Shown here one piece after another: positions 26,314-35,020 of a stretch of DNA of 41,005 bases. The stretch is from Chloroflexi bacterium TSY (GTDB lineage Bacteria > Chloroflexota > Anaerolineae > Caldilineales > Caldilineaceae), in assembly GCA_019217005.1 (NCBI GenBank), contig JAHBNG010000134.1, positions 1 through 41,005 of the forward strand, given 5' to 3'. Below the pieces are notes generated by a model. That model saw only the letters and a list, made by a program, of their open reading frames with translations. It was not told the DNA's origin and did no database searches. Position numbers and translations under genes: made by a program. The stretch's first letter is position 1; the number at the start of each line of letters is the position of its first letter.

Positions 26314-26596
26314 TAACGCTCCAAACAAGTATGGGATTTCTGCTAACACTTCTGACGATTCGCATAGTCCCACCACTTGCAGAGCTCCTGGGCTGGTCAT
26401 TTGCCTTGTCTTTTCTAGCCCTGGGACCAGCTTTTGGTTTTTGGGCAATGTGGCAACTACGCCGACTACCCGAAGCCGTACAGATGGCCTCAGGAAACCG
26501 ATAAAGTTGCAGAGTTGCAGGGTTGCAAAGTGGGTGAACAGAAACTCGTCTGCTATAGCCTTTCAGAAAAAGATTTTCTTGTGGTTGATGGCATTT

Positions 26597-26634
26597 CAGC
26601 ATTTCAGCTCGTCAGCCAGAGAGCTGAAATGCTG
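26597..26634. terminator. Bidirectional hairpin between the MFS remnant and the protease gene
   Basis: CAGCATTTCAGCTC pairs perfectly with GAGCTGAAATGCTG around a 10-base loop. It lies between two convergent genes and is a likely shared terminator, although neither side has a long T-tract. Confidence 0.55.
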
Positions 26635-26684
26635 ACAAGCTACTGTTTCGTGTGGAAAAGCATTATCTGATGGCAAGACACTAA

Positions 26685-28703
26685 CTATCGTGGTTCCAAA
26701 ATCACCTCATCTAGATAGAACGTCCGTGGCCGCCAGCTATTGGTGCGTGCCAAGAATCGGATGCTTACTTTGTACCCCGCGAGACTGCTCACGTCTAACG
26801 TCCGAGCATGCCAGTATCCGTTCCATCCATTCTGGCGAACAACGAAGGTGACATCTGACCCATCAAGGAGAGTGATTTCCAAATTCAAGCGATCAGAATA
26901 ATCTGCCCATCCCAATGCACCCCAACGATAACTCAAAACTCCATTTTCTGGGATGGTCACAATCTGTTCAACTGTGTCGCTGGATAGATTTTCACCACCT
27001 AATTTTGCGCTATATGAACCTCGGAAAGCCTGCTCGTCGGTGCGAATGTTGTTCGCCGAGTAGACCCAAGGCTCTGGTCCATTCTCGAAGCCTCCGTTGA
27101 CAATGTGCTCCCCCACTGAGGGGTCATCGGGCTCGTCCGTTGGCGTATTGGTTGGGGTCGGCGTGTTGGTGGCAGTTGGTGGTGTTTCGCCTGGCTGTGG
27201 TGTATTGGTCTCAGTCGGTGTCGGTGTATTCGTCGGTGTTGGTGTATTGGTGGGAGTTGGTGTATTTGTTGGTGTATTGGTCGGTGTGTTCGTTGGTGTA
27301 TTTGTTGGCGTCGAAGTCGGTCCTGGATTGACACCCGAGACAGCCCGTAGTGCATTGATGCGTCCACAACGCCACGCCGATCCTGTCCCAGAGATGGCAT
27401 CAGCTGTGCTACAAATCCGTTCACGGATCTCATCATTGGTCAATCCTTGCGAGGCAAGCAATCCTGCGAGACCAGCCACATGAGGAGCGGCCATAGAGGT
27501 TCCGCTCAAGGCTCTATAACTGTTTGTGGGCCAAGTGGAATAGATACCTGAACCGGGCGCGGCCACATCCACCCATTGGTTTTGTGACGTACCATAGTTA
27601 GAAAATGACGAACGTGAATCACTACTTGTCGTCGAGCCAACAGCAACACAATTGTCGTAGCCAGCTGGATATTCGCGAGCGATACTGCTGCTGTTGCCCG
27701 CTGCACAGGTTACAAAGACGCCTTGTTGCCAAGCATAATTGACCGCACGTTCTAGAATCCCAGAGCGAAATCGCCCTCCTAAACTCAAATTGATCACGTC
27801 GGCTCCATTGTCAGCGGCAAAGGTGATGGCCTCGGCAATGTCATTCAAGGTCCCACTGCCGTTGCTGCCTAAGGCACGTAGGGGCATGATTTTACAATTT
27901 TGACACAATCCAGCGCCATCTCGACGATTATTTGTCTCGGCTGCAGCACTACCCGCCACGTGTGTACCATGTCCGTTGCCGTCATTGGCGTTTGTATCAT
28001 TGCCGACAAAATCATAGCCTTCAACAATCTTCCCATCAAGATCAGGATGCGTGAGCTGGACCCCTGTATCAACGATTGCGATCACAACCGTCTCTGCGCC
28101 TTTCGTTACATCCCAGGCCTCATAGGCGTCGATCACCCCCCAGGCCCACTGCTGATTTTGGCGAGGGTCGTTTGGCACTTCTTCGGTGTGGTAGAGATAA
28201 TTTGGTTCAACAAGTTCGACATTGGGGTTATTGCGGTAGCTCTCCAATAGATCGCTGGCAATACCCGCCAGCCCAGCATGCTGCATTTCTGTGAGATCAA
28301 TTACTTCGATATTGAGCGATGTACTGGGCGTGACTAGTTGGCGAGGCTGGAGCATGGGGATAGCTCTCTGATCCACATCATTTGGGGATGCAGAGGCAAC
28401 CTCATCAGGCACTTGTTCTACGGGTGTTTTCCACAAGATCACATATTGACCTTCAACTGCATCTTGGCGTTCCGTAATGGGCGTAAAGGTCGGATCACCG
28501 ACAGGCGGAATTGTCGATTGACCTATCCCTGCGATCAGGGGTAGATAAATTGTGCTATCTGGCTGGTTATCTTGTTGTGATGAAGCACTCTGTTGCTGCT
28601 CGATTGCTCCCGCGGCGCGGTTGGCCGGGAAAAGCGACGACAATATGACGGGCGAAGCGGTTACGATAAAAAACAAGAACAACCAGATTTTTCGGAATTG
28701 CAT
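26685..28703 (-). CDS. Secreted subtilisin-like serine protease (S8)
   Basis: The 672-residue protein has a signal peptide (about 1-31), an inhibitor-like prodomain (about 85-172), and an S8 catalytic domain with Asp212 (VAIVDTGVQ), His245 (GNGHGTHVAG), oxyanion Asn337 (AAGNSS) and Ser403 (GTSMAAPH). A Thr/Pro-rich linker of TNTP units (about 463-525) follows. A C-terminal beta-sandwich, GGFENGPEPW...FYLDEVILEPR, may bind polysaccharide or protein. It should be an extracellular protease. A 566-bp intergenic region with a palindrome lies upstream. The linker is encoded by a short tandem DNA repeat and could vary in length. Confidence 0.93.
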   Translation of the reverse strand: MQFRKIWLFLFFIVTASPVILSSLFPANRAAGAIEQQQSASSQQDNQPDSTIYLPLIAGIGQSTIPPVGDPTFTPITERQDAVEGQYVILWKTPVEQVPDEVASASPNDVDQRAIPMLQPRQLVTPSTSLNIEVIDLTEMQHAGLAGIASDLLESYRNNPNVELVEPNYLYHTEEVPNDPRQNQQWAWGVIDAYEAWDVTKGAETVVIAIVDTGVQLTHPDLDGKIVEGYDFVGNDTNANDGNGHGTHVAGSAAAETNNRRDGAGLCQNCKIMPLRALGSNGSGTLNDIAEAITFAADNGADVINLSLGGRFRSGILERAVNYAWQQGVFVTCAAGNSSSIAREYPAGYDNCVAVGSTTSSDSRSSFSNYGTSQNQWVDVAAPGSGIYSTWPTNSYRALSGTSMAAPHVAGLAGLLASQGLTNDEIRERICSTADAISGTGSAWRCGRINALRAVSGVNPGPTSTPTNTPTNTPTNTPTNTPTPTNTPTPTNTPTPTETNTPQPGETPPTATNTPTPTNTPTDEPDDPSVGEHIVNGGFENGPEPWVYSANNIRTDEQAFRGSYSAKLGGENLSSDTVEQIVTIPENGVLSYRWGALGWADYSDRLNLEITLLDGSDVTFVVRQNGWNGYWHARTLDVSSLAGYKVSIRFLARTNSWRPRTFYLDEVILEPR
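27135..27315 (-). repeat. Tandem repeat coding the Thr/Pro linker
   Basis: Read on the coding strand, units of about 12 bases (ACNAACACNCCN) recur with slight variants and encode TNTP/TPTP. It is in frame throughout and is part of the protease gene. Confidence 0.85.
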
Positions 28704-29270
28704 AAAGTTCTCCTTCAGATTGTTGACTCAACCATTTATCTCTCAAATGGTAACAAACGTCCTTGTTTATGTACCATTCAGTCGACTGCATCGGAGGCGT
28801 TCTCTATTACACGCAGTAGACATAATCCTGCACTTCTCAGTCAAAACAGACTCGAGCGGGCCAAATGGTCCGAGATTCTCTACTGCGTCTTTTTTCGCCA
28901 TTTGAACGCTCTACCTCTGAGAAATCCTACTGCGTGTAATCTCTAACGCCGGTTCCGTTCGCATTAGAGAATGCTGCGCTATACATAGCGACTCCGCGTT
29001 GCGGTCTACTGATATTGAAAATATTCAATTTAGGCGGCACAACCCAAATTGTCTCTAGACAACAAAACGAGCGACACAGACGCTCAATATATACCAAATT
29101 GCGATGTGGTTGGTAACGGTTTTCGACGAAATCGTATAGGATTCGTTATGATAAGGCTGGTTAATCATCCAATTGTTAAACTACTTTCCGAGTGCGTTGA
29201 TTGAGAAGGGGTCAATCGTATGATGAAGGCTGTTGAAATCGTATAGAGATGAATCACAAAGGCTTTAGAC
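28704..29270. other. Long intergenic region between divergent genes
   Basis: No gene is seen in this 567-bp stretch. It must hold the promoters of the protease (minus) and the aldolase/dehydrogenase (plus). It contains the palindromic element at 28796-28950 and small hairpins (GCATTAGAGAATGC, 28970-28983; CGCTATACATAGCG, 28987-29000). Confidence 0.45.
28796..28950. repeat. 155-bp inverted-repeat element (possible MITE)
   Basis: The left arm GGCGTTCTCTATTACACGCA and the right arm, inverted, GGCGTTAGAGATTACACGCA match for about 25 bases, with GTAG following in both. Inner sequence CTACTGCG recurs in the middle. No clear target duplication was found. Confidence 0.6.
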
Positions 29271-31283
29271 ATGAAAAACTTATGGAATGAAGCAGAGGCT
29301 TCATCTTACACCGATAATCTGTTACAACTACGGGTTTATTCATCACGCCTTCTGGGTGGCGATCCTTCATTGGTATTGCATGGTGGAGGCAATACCTCGG
29401 TTAAGATGACGATCCAAAACTTGTTTGGTGACGATGTCGATGTGCTTTATGTAAAGGGTAGTGGCTGGGATCTGGGGACAATTGAAGAGCCTGGCTTTGC
29501 TCCGGTTCGGCTTGAAACGCTCTTACGGATGGCAGAGTTGGACGCGCTGAGCGACACGGAAATGGTCAAGAATCAACGTGCGGCCATGCTCGAACCGAAT
29601 GCACCCAATCCATCTGTTGAGGCCATCCTGCACGCAATTATCCCCTTTACATTTGTTGATCACACGCACGCAGACGCCGTAGTGACCATCACAAATACGC
29701 CCAGCGGCGAAGAGTTTATACGCGATCTGTATGGTCCGAACATGTTGATCGTCCCTTATATGATGCCGGGGTTTATTCTCGCACGCACAATCCATGAGAT
29801 GACGCGGGACATTGACTGGCAGCAACTTGATGGCATGATCCTGCTCAACCACGGTCTCTTTACCTTTGCTCATGATGCCAAAGCCAGCTACGATCAACAT
29901 ATTGAGATTGTGAACCAAGCGGAGGACTATCTGACCCAGTATACCGGAAAAGCATTTGCCATGACTGCTGCGAATCAACCAGAACAACATGAATTGGTCG
30001 CCGCCGATCTCATGACGTTGACACAATTGCGCAAGGCTGTTTCACAAAAGCGAGGCCAGGCAGTATTGGCTGTTCCAGATACTGCATCTGAAACTGTCAC
30101 ATTCTCGAATTTATCCAATATGAGTAAGCTTGCCACCCGAGGACTTCTCACACCTGATCACGTGATTCGGACAAAGCGTATACCCATTGTACTCAGGGAT
30201 GATATCGACCAAGATTCTGCATTGACAGAGTCGGTTGAACAGTATGCGGCGGATTACCAAGCCTATTTCGAACAACATGCTGACGACACGCTGACCATGC
30301 TCGATCCGGCACCAAGATGGGCTGTTTGGCGCGGTCGGGGCAGCGTTGCTTTTGGCGCAACGTTGAAAGAAGCTGCCATCATTAATGATATCAAGCGCCA
30401 CACGCTACGCGCCATCCAAGTGGCCGAGGCGTTAGAGCAGTGGGAGGTTCTTGGCGCGCGTGAAATCTTCGAAATCGAGTATTGGGAATTGGAACAGGCT
30501 AAGCTTAAACGTGGTGGACAAGCACCGACGCTTCAGGGCAAAGTCGCACTTGTGACTGGCGCGGCAAGTGGCATTGGACGTGCCTGTGTCGAAGCACTTA
30601 TTGGACAAGGGGCTGCCGTAACAGCTTTGGACATTCAGCCTTTGATCACGGAGCAATTTGCCGATCAAGATGTCTTGGGTATCACTTGTGATGTAACGGA
30701 CTCAGAAGCCGTGCAACAATCTATCGCCAAGACAATTCATCAATTTGGTGGGCTTGATATTGTGATTAGCAATGCAGGGCTTTTTCCCTCTAGTCAGACA
30801 ATTGCCGACATGGGTGCGGATATGTGGGAACGGAGCCTGAGCCTGAATTTGACCAGTCATCAGCGCTTGCTCCAGAGTTGTATTCCCTATCTGACAAACG
30901 GTATCGAGCCAGCAGTCGTGATCATTGCATCCAAAAATGTCCCCGCACCCGGTCCAGGGGCAGGTGCCTACTCCGTGGCCAAGGCGGGGTTGACTCAGTT
31001 AGGCCGTGTTGCGGCGCTCGAGCTGGGCAAAGCGGGCATTCGAGTCAATATGCTTCACCCAAATGCCGTCTTTGATACCGCGCTCTGGACGCCAGAACTA
31101 CTGGCAAAACGGGCAACCAACTACGGAATCAGTGTCGAAGAGTATAAGACCAACAACTTGCTCGGGGTTGAAGTGCGTTCGCAAGATGTAGCAGCGCTGG
31201 CGTGTGCGATGGTTGGACCTCTGTTTTCCAGAACCACTGGCGCACAGGTACCGATTGACGGTGGGAATGATCGGGTTGTTTGA
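29271..31283 (+). CDS. rhaD: Bifunctional rhamnulose-1-phosphate aldolase/short-chain dehydrogenase
   Basis: The N-terminal half is a class II aldolase domain with a GGGNTS phosphate-binding motif and zinc histidines in HTHAD (about 131-135) and NHGLF (about 193). The C-terminal half, from about 425, is an SDR with TGAASGIGRA (428-437) and catalytic Tyr in YSVAKAG (about 566). Such fusions cleave rhamnulose-1-phosphate to DHAP and lactaldehyde, which the SDR half then oxidises or reduces. The 670-residue length fits. No other rhamnose genes are nearby, so a different sugar phosphate is possible. Confidence 0.88.
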   Translation: MKNLWNEAEASSYTDNLLQLRVYSSRLLGGDPSLVLHGGGNTSVKMTIQNLFGDDVDVLYVKGSGWDLGTIEEPGFAPVRLETLLRMAELDALSDTEMVKNQRAAMLEPNAPNPSVEAILHAIIPFTFVDHTHADAVVTITNTPSGEEFIRDLYGPNMLIVPYMMPGFILARTIHEMTRDIDWQQLDGMILLNHGLFTFAHDAKASYDQHIEIVNQAEDYLTQYTGKAFAMTAANQPEQHELVAADLMTLTQLRKAVSQKRGQAVLAVPDTASETVTFSNLSNMSKLATRGLLTPDHVIRTKRIPIVLRDDIDQDSALTESVEQYAADYQAYFEQHADDTLTMLDPAPRWAVWRGRGSVAFGATLKEAAIINDIKRHTLRAIQVAEALEQWEVLGAREIFEIEYWELEQAKLKRGGQAPTLQGKVALVTGAASGIGRACVEALIGQGAAVTALDIQPLITEQFADQDVLGITCDVTDSEAVQQSIAKTIHQFGGLDIVISNAGLFPSSQTIADMGADMWERSLSLNLTSHQRLLQSCIPYLTNGIEPAVVIIASKNVPAPGPGAGAYSVAKAGLTQLGRVAALELGKAGIRVNMLHPNAVFDTALWTPELLAKRATNYGISVEEYKTNNLLGVEVRSQDVAALACAMVGPLFSRTTGAQVPIDGGNDRVV

Positions 31284-31408
31284 ATATATAGTTTGAAAGA
31301 CGAGAAATTTGTTTTGCATCGTTTGGGCCAGACGATTCGTTCGCCACGCGGAACAAGCAAGCTGTTTGTTCCACGATTGGCTAAAGATGAGAAAGATTGG
31401 AGCGTACT

Positions 31409-32353
31409 ATGGGAATGCTTGTTGATGGAAAATGGACTGAAGGATGGATTAATACAAAATCGACCGGGGGTCAGTTCAAACGCAAAGAAAGCCAATTTCG
31501 AAACTGGATTACAACAGATGGTTCAAGCCAGTTTGCACCGGAACCAAATCGTTATCACCTCTACGTATCGCTCGCATGCCCTTGGGCGCACCGTACGCTA
31601 ATTGTACGCAAACTCAAGAAGTTAGAAGACATTATTTCGGTTTCTGTGGTTCACTGGTTTGCGGGAGATCAGGGTTGGGAATTTGCAGAGGGTCCAGGCT
31701 GCACGCCAGATTCAGTCAACAATGCCCAATATCTGCATCAGGTCTATACGTTAGCAGATCCCGCATATACAGGGCGGGTGACGGTCCCTGTTTTGTGGGA
31801 CAAAAAGCTGAAAACGATTGTCAACAACGAATCATCTGAGATCATTCGCATGTTAAACACAGAATTCGATGAATATGGTGATACCCGTTTGAATTTGTAT
31901 CCAGATGAATCGCAGGATGAGATCGATGAGATCAATGCTCTGATTTACGATACGGTCAATAATGGTGTCTACAAATCGGGGTTTGCCACTACCCAAGAGG
32001 CTTACGAAGAAGCTGTTACAGCCCTTTTCAAGACGCTCGACATGTTGGAAAAACGTCTGGGACAGCAGCCATACCTTGTTGGTGATCAATTGACAGAAGC
32101 CGACTGGCGTCTCTTCACCACGCTCATACGTTTCGATCCGGTCTATGTGGGTCATTTTAAGTGCAACAGACGGCGCATCGTCGACTATCCTGCCCTTTCT
32201 ACCTATTTACGTAAGCTCTATTGGGTACCTGGTGTCGCGGAAACAGTCAATCTATTACATATCAAAAATCACTACTACCAGAGTCATGAGTCAGTCAATC
32301 CAACGCGCATTGTTCCAGTGGGACCAGAACTCGACTGGATGGAAGAGATATAA
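31409..32353 (+). CDS. yqjG: Glutathionyl-hydroquinone reductase (Xi-class GST)
   Basis: These cytoplasmic enzymes reduce glutathionyl-hydroquinones using a catalytic cysteine. The 314-residue protein has the SLACPWAHRTLI motif with the active Cys near residue 58, followed by the typical WxFxxGPGCTPDSVN region and VPVLWDKKLKTIVNNESSEIIRMLN. The C-terminal helical half has the family pattern EADWRLFTTLIRFDPVYVGHFKCNRRRI. The ATG at 31409 has GGAG upstream; a start at 31397 is also open. It follows the aldolase/dehydrogenase gene by 125 bp on the same strand. Whether the host uses glutathione or another thiol cannot be told. Confidence 0.92.
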   Translation: MGMLVDGKWTEGWINTKSTGGQFKRKESQFRNWITTDGSSQFAPEPNRYHLYVSLACPWAHRTLIVRKLKKLEDIISVSVVHWFAGDQGWEFAEGPGCTPDSVNNAQYLHQVYTLADPAYTGRVTVPVLWDKKLKTIVNNESSEIIRMLNTEFDEYGDTRLNLYPDESQDEIDEINALIYDTVNNGVYKSGFATTQEAYEEAVTALFKTLDMLEKRLGQQPYLVGDQLTEADWRLFTTLIRFDPVYVGHFKCNRRRIVDYPALSTYLRKLYWVPGVAETVNLLHIKNHYYQSHESVNPTRIVPVGPELDWMEEI

Positions 32354-32368
32354 GACTCAATCGCTCTC

Positions 32369-33634
32369 TTACTTCCATACCAACTCCAGGCGGCTGCGCG
32401 TGGTACCATCAATCGATGTATAGAGAATTGTTTGGCCCTGAAGGACAACCAAGTCTGCATGCCCAACATCAATATTTCCTGGCATATCGACCAAAATGGG
32501 GTTGTCCGCGTAAGTTTCCCATGGGCCATCGAGCTGATTCGTCATGGACCTTGCTAAACCAAGGCCGAATTGGGTGTCACCAGGATCGTTTTGACCTGGT
32601 CCGCGGACGCCTTCAAAAAGCATGTAGTAGCGCTCGTCGATCTGCTGGATCTCTACTGAACTGAGCGTTCGAAAACTAAAGAAGGGATTCACTGCTGGTC
32701 CTCTATCTTCCAAGGGACCGTACTCTGAGACACCAGTGATCAGCGGATTGTGCTCGCAGGCAATCATTTGCTCAAACATAGTTTCGGCGACTTCTTCACT
32801 GATTGGGCTTTTATAACAGCCAATTGATCCAGGGTTCTGTCCCATGCCGACAAAAATGTAGAGCCATCTATCTTGAACGTGAATGCCAGGTGGCCCACCG
32901 CTTAGACACTCGGCGGGCGGCGCAACAAATGGATGCTGACCAACTTGTTGTTCTGGACGACAGGGTTGATAATCGGTCGCCCAAAATCCGGTACGTGGGA
33001 CAAAAACTGGGTGACTCCATTCGAGACCATCCTCAGAGCGGCGGTACATGACCATGCCGCGGTATTCGTAGACCATGTGGAGGTTGTGTCCATCATGCTC
33101 CACGCGCGGGTATTGTTGCTGATCGATGTGATCGAATTGGGAGTTGCAGGGACATTGGTTGCACTTAAACTGACAGACGGGGCTGTCAAGGGCGAAGGAG
33201 TTGCCGCCATCCCGACTGCGATAGATCACAACGCAGCCGGGAAAGGCGACTGGAGCGCCGCATTGGTCGATGATATTGGCTGAACGGTGGCTTGCATGAA
33301 CATAAGACCAGAGTTCGTCTTCGGCCAAAAATCTCCAAACAGACTCACCACGCCGGCGGAGCGTATCCGATTCACCCATCGGCAAACCACTTTCCTGAAC
33401 CGTCAGAACAAAACCGGCTGTGCCGTCCCAAAAATCGGCCATGGTTGGATGTCCCTGCGTGCCAGCTTTTTCGGGCAGGCGGATCGGACTGGGGACGAAA
33501 GACCAGAAGGCATTCTGCATTGATTTTGATAGAGCAAGACCAACTCTCGATACGGAGCCAGCACGATACAGCGCAATGCAACTCAGTGTGCCAATGCCAA
33601 GCAGTAAGAAAACGAGGATGAATTTGCTTCTCAT
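32369..33634 (-). CDS. Secreted or membrane-anchored Asp-box beta-propeller protein
   Basis: The 421-residue protein has an N-terminal hydrophobic anchor (FILVFLLLGIGTLSCIALY). The rest suggests a sialidase- or GH43-like propeller: Asp-box motifs SRDGGNSF (about 140) and SEDGLEW (about 195), DRWLYIFVGMG, and YYMLFEGVRG near the end. A Cys-rich insert (CQFKCNQCPC, about 153-162) is unusual. Clear catalytic residues of a named glycoside hydrolase family were not recognised, so the function is unknown. It converges on the reductase gene with 15 bp between stops. Confidence 0.75.
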   Translation of the reverse strand: MRSKFILVFLLLGIGTLSCIALYRAGSVSRVGLALSKSMQNAFWSFVPSPIRLPEKAGTQGHPTMADFWDGTAGFVLTVQESGLPMGESDTLRRRGESVWRFLAEDELWSYVHASHRSANIIDQCGAPVAFPGCVVIYRSRDGGNSFALDSPVCQFKCNQCPCNSQFDHIDQQQYPRVEHDGHNLHMVYEYRGMVMYRRSEDGLEWSHPVFVPRTGFWATDYQPCRPEQQVGQHPFVAPPAECLSGGPPGIHVQDRWLYIFVGMGQNPGSIGCYKSPISEEVAETMFEQMIACEHNPLITGVSEYGPLEDRGPAVNPFFSFRTLSSVEIQQIDERYYMLFEGVRGPGQNDPGDTQFGLGLARSMTNQLDGPWETYADNPILVDMPGNIDVGHADLVVLQGQTILYTSIDGTTRSRLELVWK

Positions 33635-33748
33635 GAACTACGTACTTTATCCGAGCAGCCCATCGATCGCCAAATTCGCTGTCCGCTACCGAATTCGTTA
33701 CTCCACCGTTGCTCTAATCGAAATAGTCTCCGTTTCGCACAAACCAAC

Positions 33749-34837
33749 TCACTCTGACTGTATCTGGCTTGCAGTGAGCAAACGGTCACCCGTGGCAGTC
33801 AACATATCAGGTGCCCATCTTTCACTGAACCCTGCGAGGAAACCGATAGCAGCGAAGGCAAACCTGTCATTCCAAGGATCCATCTGGAGAGGAATGAGAT
33901 CGCTTTCAATAAAAGCGTACATAGCGGCAGCAAATATAGCACCGATAAGCGGCCGAAACATGCCTGCAATGAAAACAGACCCTTGCCCCATTTCAAAATG
34001 CACGTTCAACGAATTTGAGTGAACTCGAGACATAACACTCACCACAGCCCCGAAGCTACCTCCAAGTAAACTAACAAATAAATATGGATAAGACGAGCTG
34101 GTCTCCGAAATAAAAAGCAACCATCCAAGAAAGGGAATGATACCGATAATTGAGGGAAGCGTTCCCAACAGATAATAGCGAAACGCTCGCACTTGCGCAG
34201 CACGTAGATGATAATACTCAGCATAATCTAATAGTTTTTCAATCGTTTTGATGGAGTTCCATCGGTGAAGCGGCTTCGGTTTTTCCTCTTCATTATCTAA
34301 TTGGTCGTTGTCTAATTGGTCATTGTTATCGGACAATTCGCTGGAATTCATGCTGATACAAAGAAGACTCTTCGCTGCTGAAAAGATAAGTTGCGCACAG
34401 GCGCTAAATTCTTTGCCGCGTAGCAATCTGCTCGCTTCAGTGGCAGTTTGTTCGCACCGCATCAACAGATTTTCAATTTTACTGTCCTTCTCAATGTAAT
34501 AGTCAATGAAAATCTTGTGGTTACTTGTGAGAGCAACACCTCCTGGATCCTTGACATAGATATTTGTGATTGCTCCATGTTCTGCCTGGAACGCATCTAA
34601 AAGGAGAGGATAATAGAGCTTCTCAGTCTGACATGTTTCCGGGTTCTTCTCCATTTTGGCTAGGATTTCTACCAGTACAGCAAAGGGAACTGCCTCTTGC
34701 TCAATTGCGGCCTCATATCGGTAGTTGTGGCTAGCTTTGATTTTGCTCAATTGCTCTTCAAAATCAACGGTGAAGTGTCTATTCTTTAGTGTTGGCTGAC
34801 CATTGATATTACCTAAAAGGTTGCCTACTTTTTGCAT
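33749..34837 (-). CDS. Membrane protein of unknown function
   Basis: The 362-residue protein has a soluble, helical N-terminal part of about 210 residues and then four hydrophobic segments (YYLLGTLPSIIGIIPFLGWLLF; YLFVSLLGGSFGAVVSVM; RPLIGAIFAAAMYAFI; FAFAAIGFLAGFSERWAPDML). The loop motif GFSERWAPDML resembles a conserved ending in uncharacterised bacterial membrane proteins. A 15-bp direct duplication encodes NDQLDNDQLD near residue 178. The gene stands alone between the propeller gene and an ISAzo13-like element that lies about 180 bp upstream. I do not assign a function. Confidence 0.75.
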   Translation of the reverse strand: MQKVGNLLGNINGQPTLKNRHFTVDFEEQLSKIKASHNYRYEAAIEQEAVPFAVLVEILAKMEKNPETCQTEKLYYPLLLDAFQAEHGAITNIYVKDPGGVALTSNHKIFIDYYIEKDSKIENLLMRCEQTATEASRLLRGKEFSACAQLIFSAAKSLLCISMNSSELSDNNDQLDNDQLDNEEEKPKPLHRWNSIKTIEKLLDYAEYYHLRAAQVRAFRYYLLGTLPSIIGIIPFLGWLLFISETSSSYPYLFVSLLGGSFGAVVSVMSRVHSNSLNVHFEMGQGSVFIAGMFRPLIGAIFAAAMYAFIESDLIPLQMDPWNDRFAFAAIGFLAGFSERWAPDMLTATGDRLLTASQIQSE

Positions 34838-35020
34838 CGTTTAAAGACCTCGCTTTCACGGCATAGATTGTTCTCAGGAATGAATGCTTTGTTATCTAAA
34901 CGTAGCTTTTGCACAATCTGAGCATGTATTTCAGAAAAGTGAGATAAATTAATTGACCAATCTGTTATGGATGATAGAGTCACAGTTTTGAATGATCCAA
35001 TATTTGAACAAAAGCTTTTA

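Larger units (their letters stand above)
22328..26504 (+). pseudogene. MFS transporter interrupted by two nested insertion sequences
   Basis: The first part (22328-23411) encodes eleven or so helices, with AELLAMALWFSATAVVPQL and the loop motif GLFADRLGRTIVT, of an MFS transporter of unknown substrate. It ends in foreign sequence after VGTSL. The last 188 bases, 26317-26504, continue in frame as TLQTSMGFLLTLLTIRIVPP to a TAA, so removal of 23412-26316 restores a protein of about 423 residues. The ATG at 22328 has AGGGGGTG upstream; the in-frame GTG at 22322 is less likely. The truncated product would lack the last helix or two. Confidence 0.88.

Noticed and set aside
27135..27315. Possible CRISPR-like or minisatellite array
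   Set aside because: Units are about 12 bases with no spacers and are in frame with a TNTP protein linker.
27097..27483. Plus-strand frame of Val/Gly repeats that might look like a repetitive protein
   Set aside because: It is the antisense reading of the protease's Thr/Pro linker.
32933..33621. Plus-strand frames of over 100 codons opposite the beta-propeller gene
   Set aside because: The minus-strand frame has a membrane anchor and Asp-box motifs; the plus-strand frames have neither.
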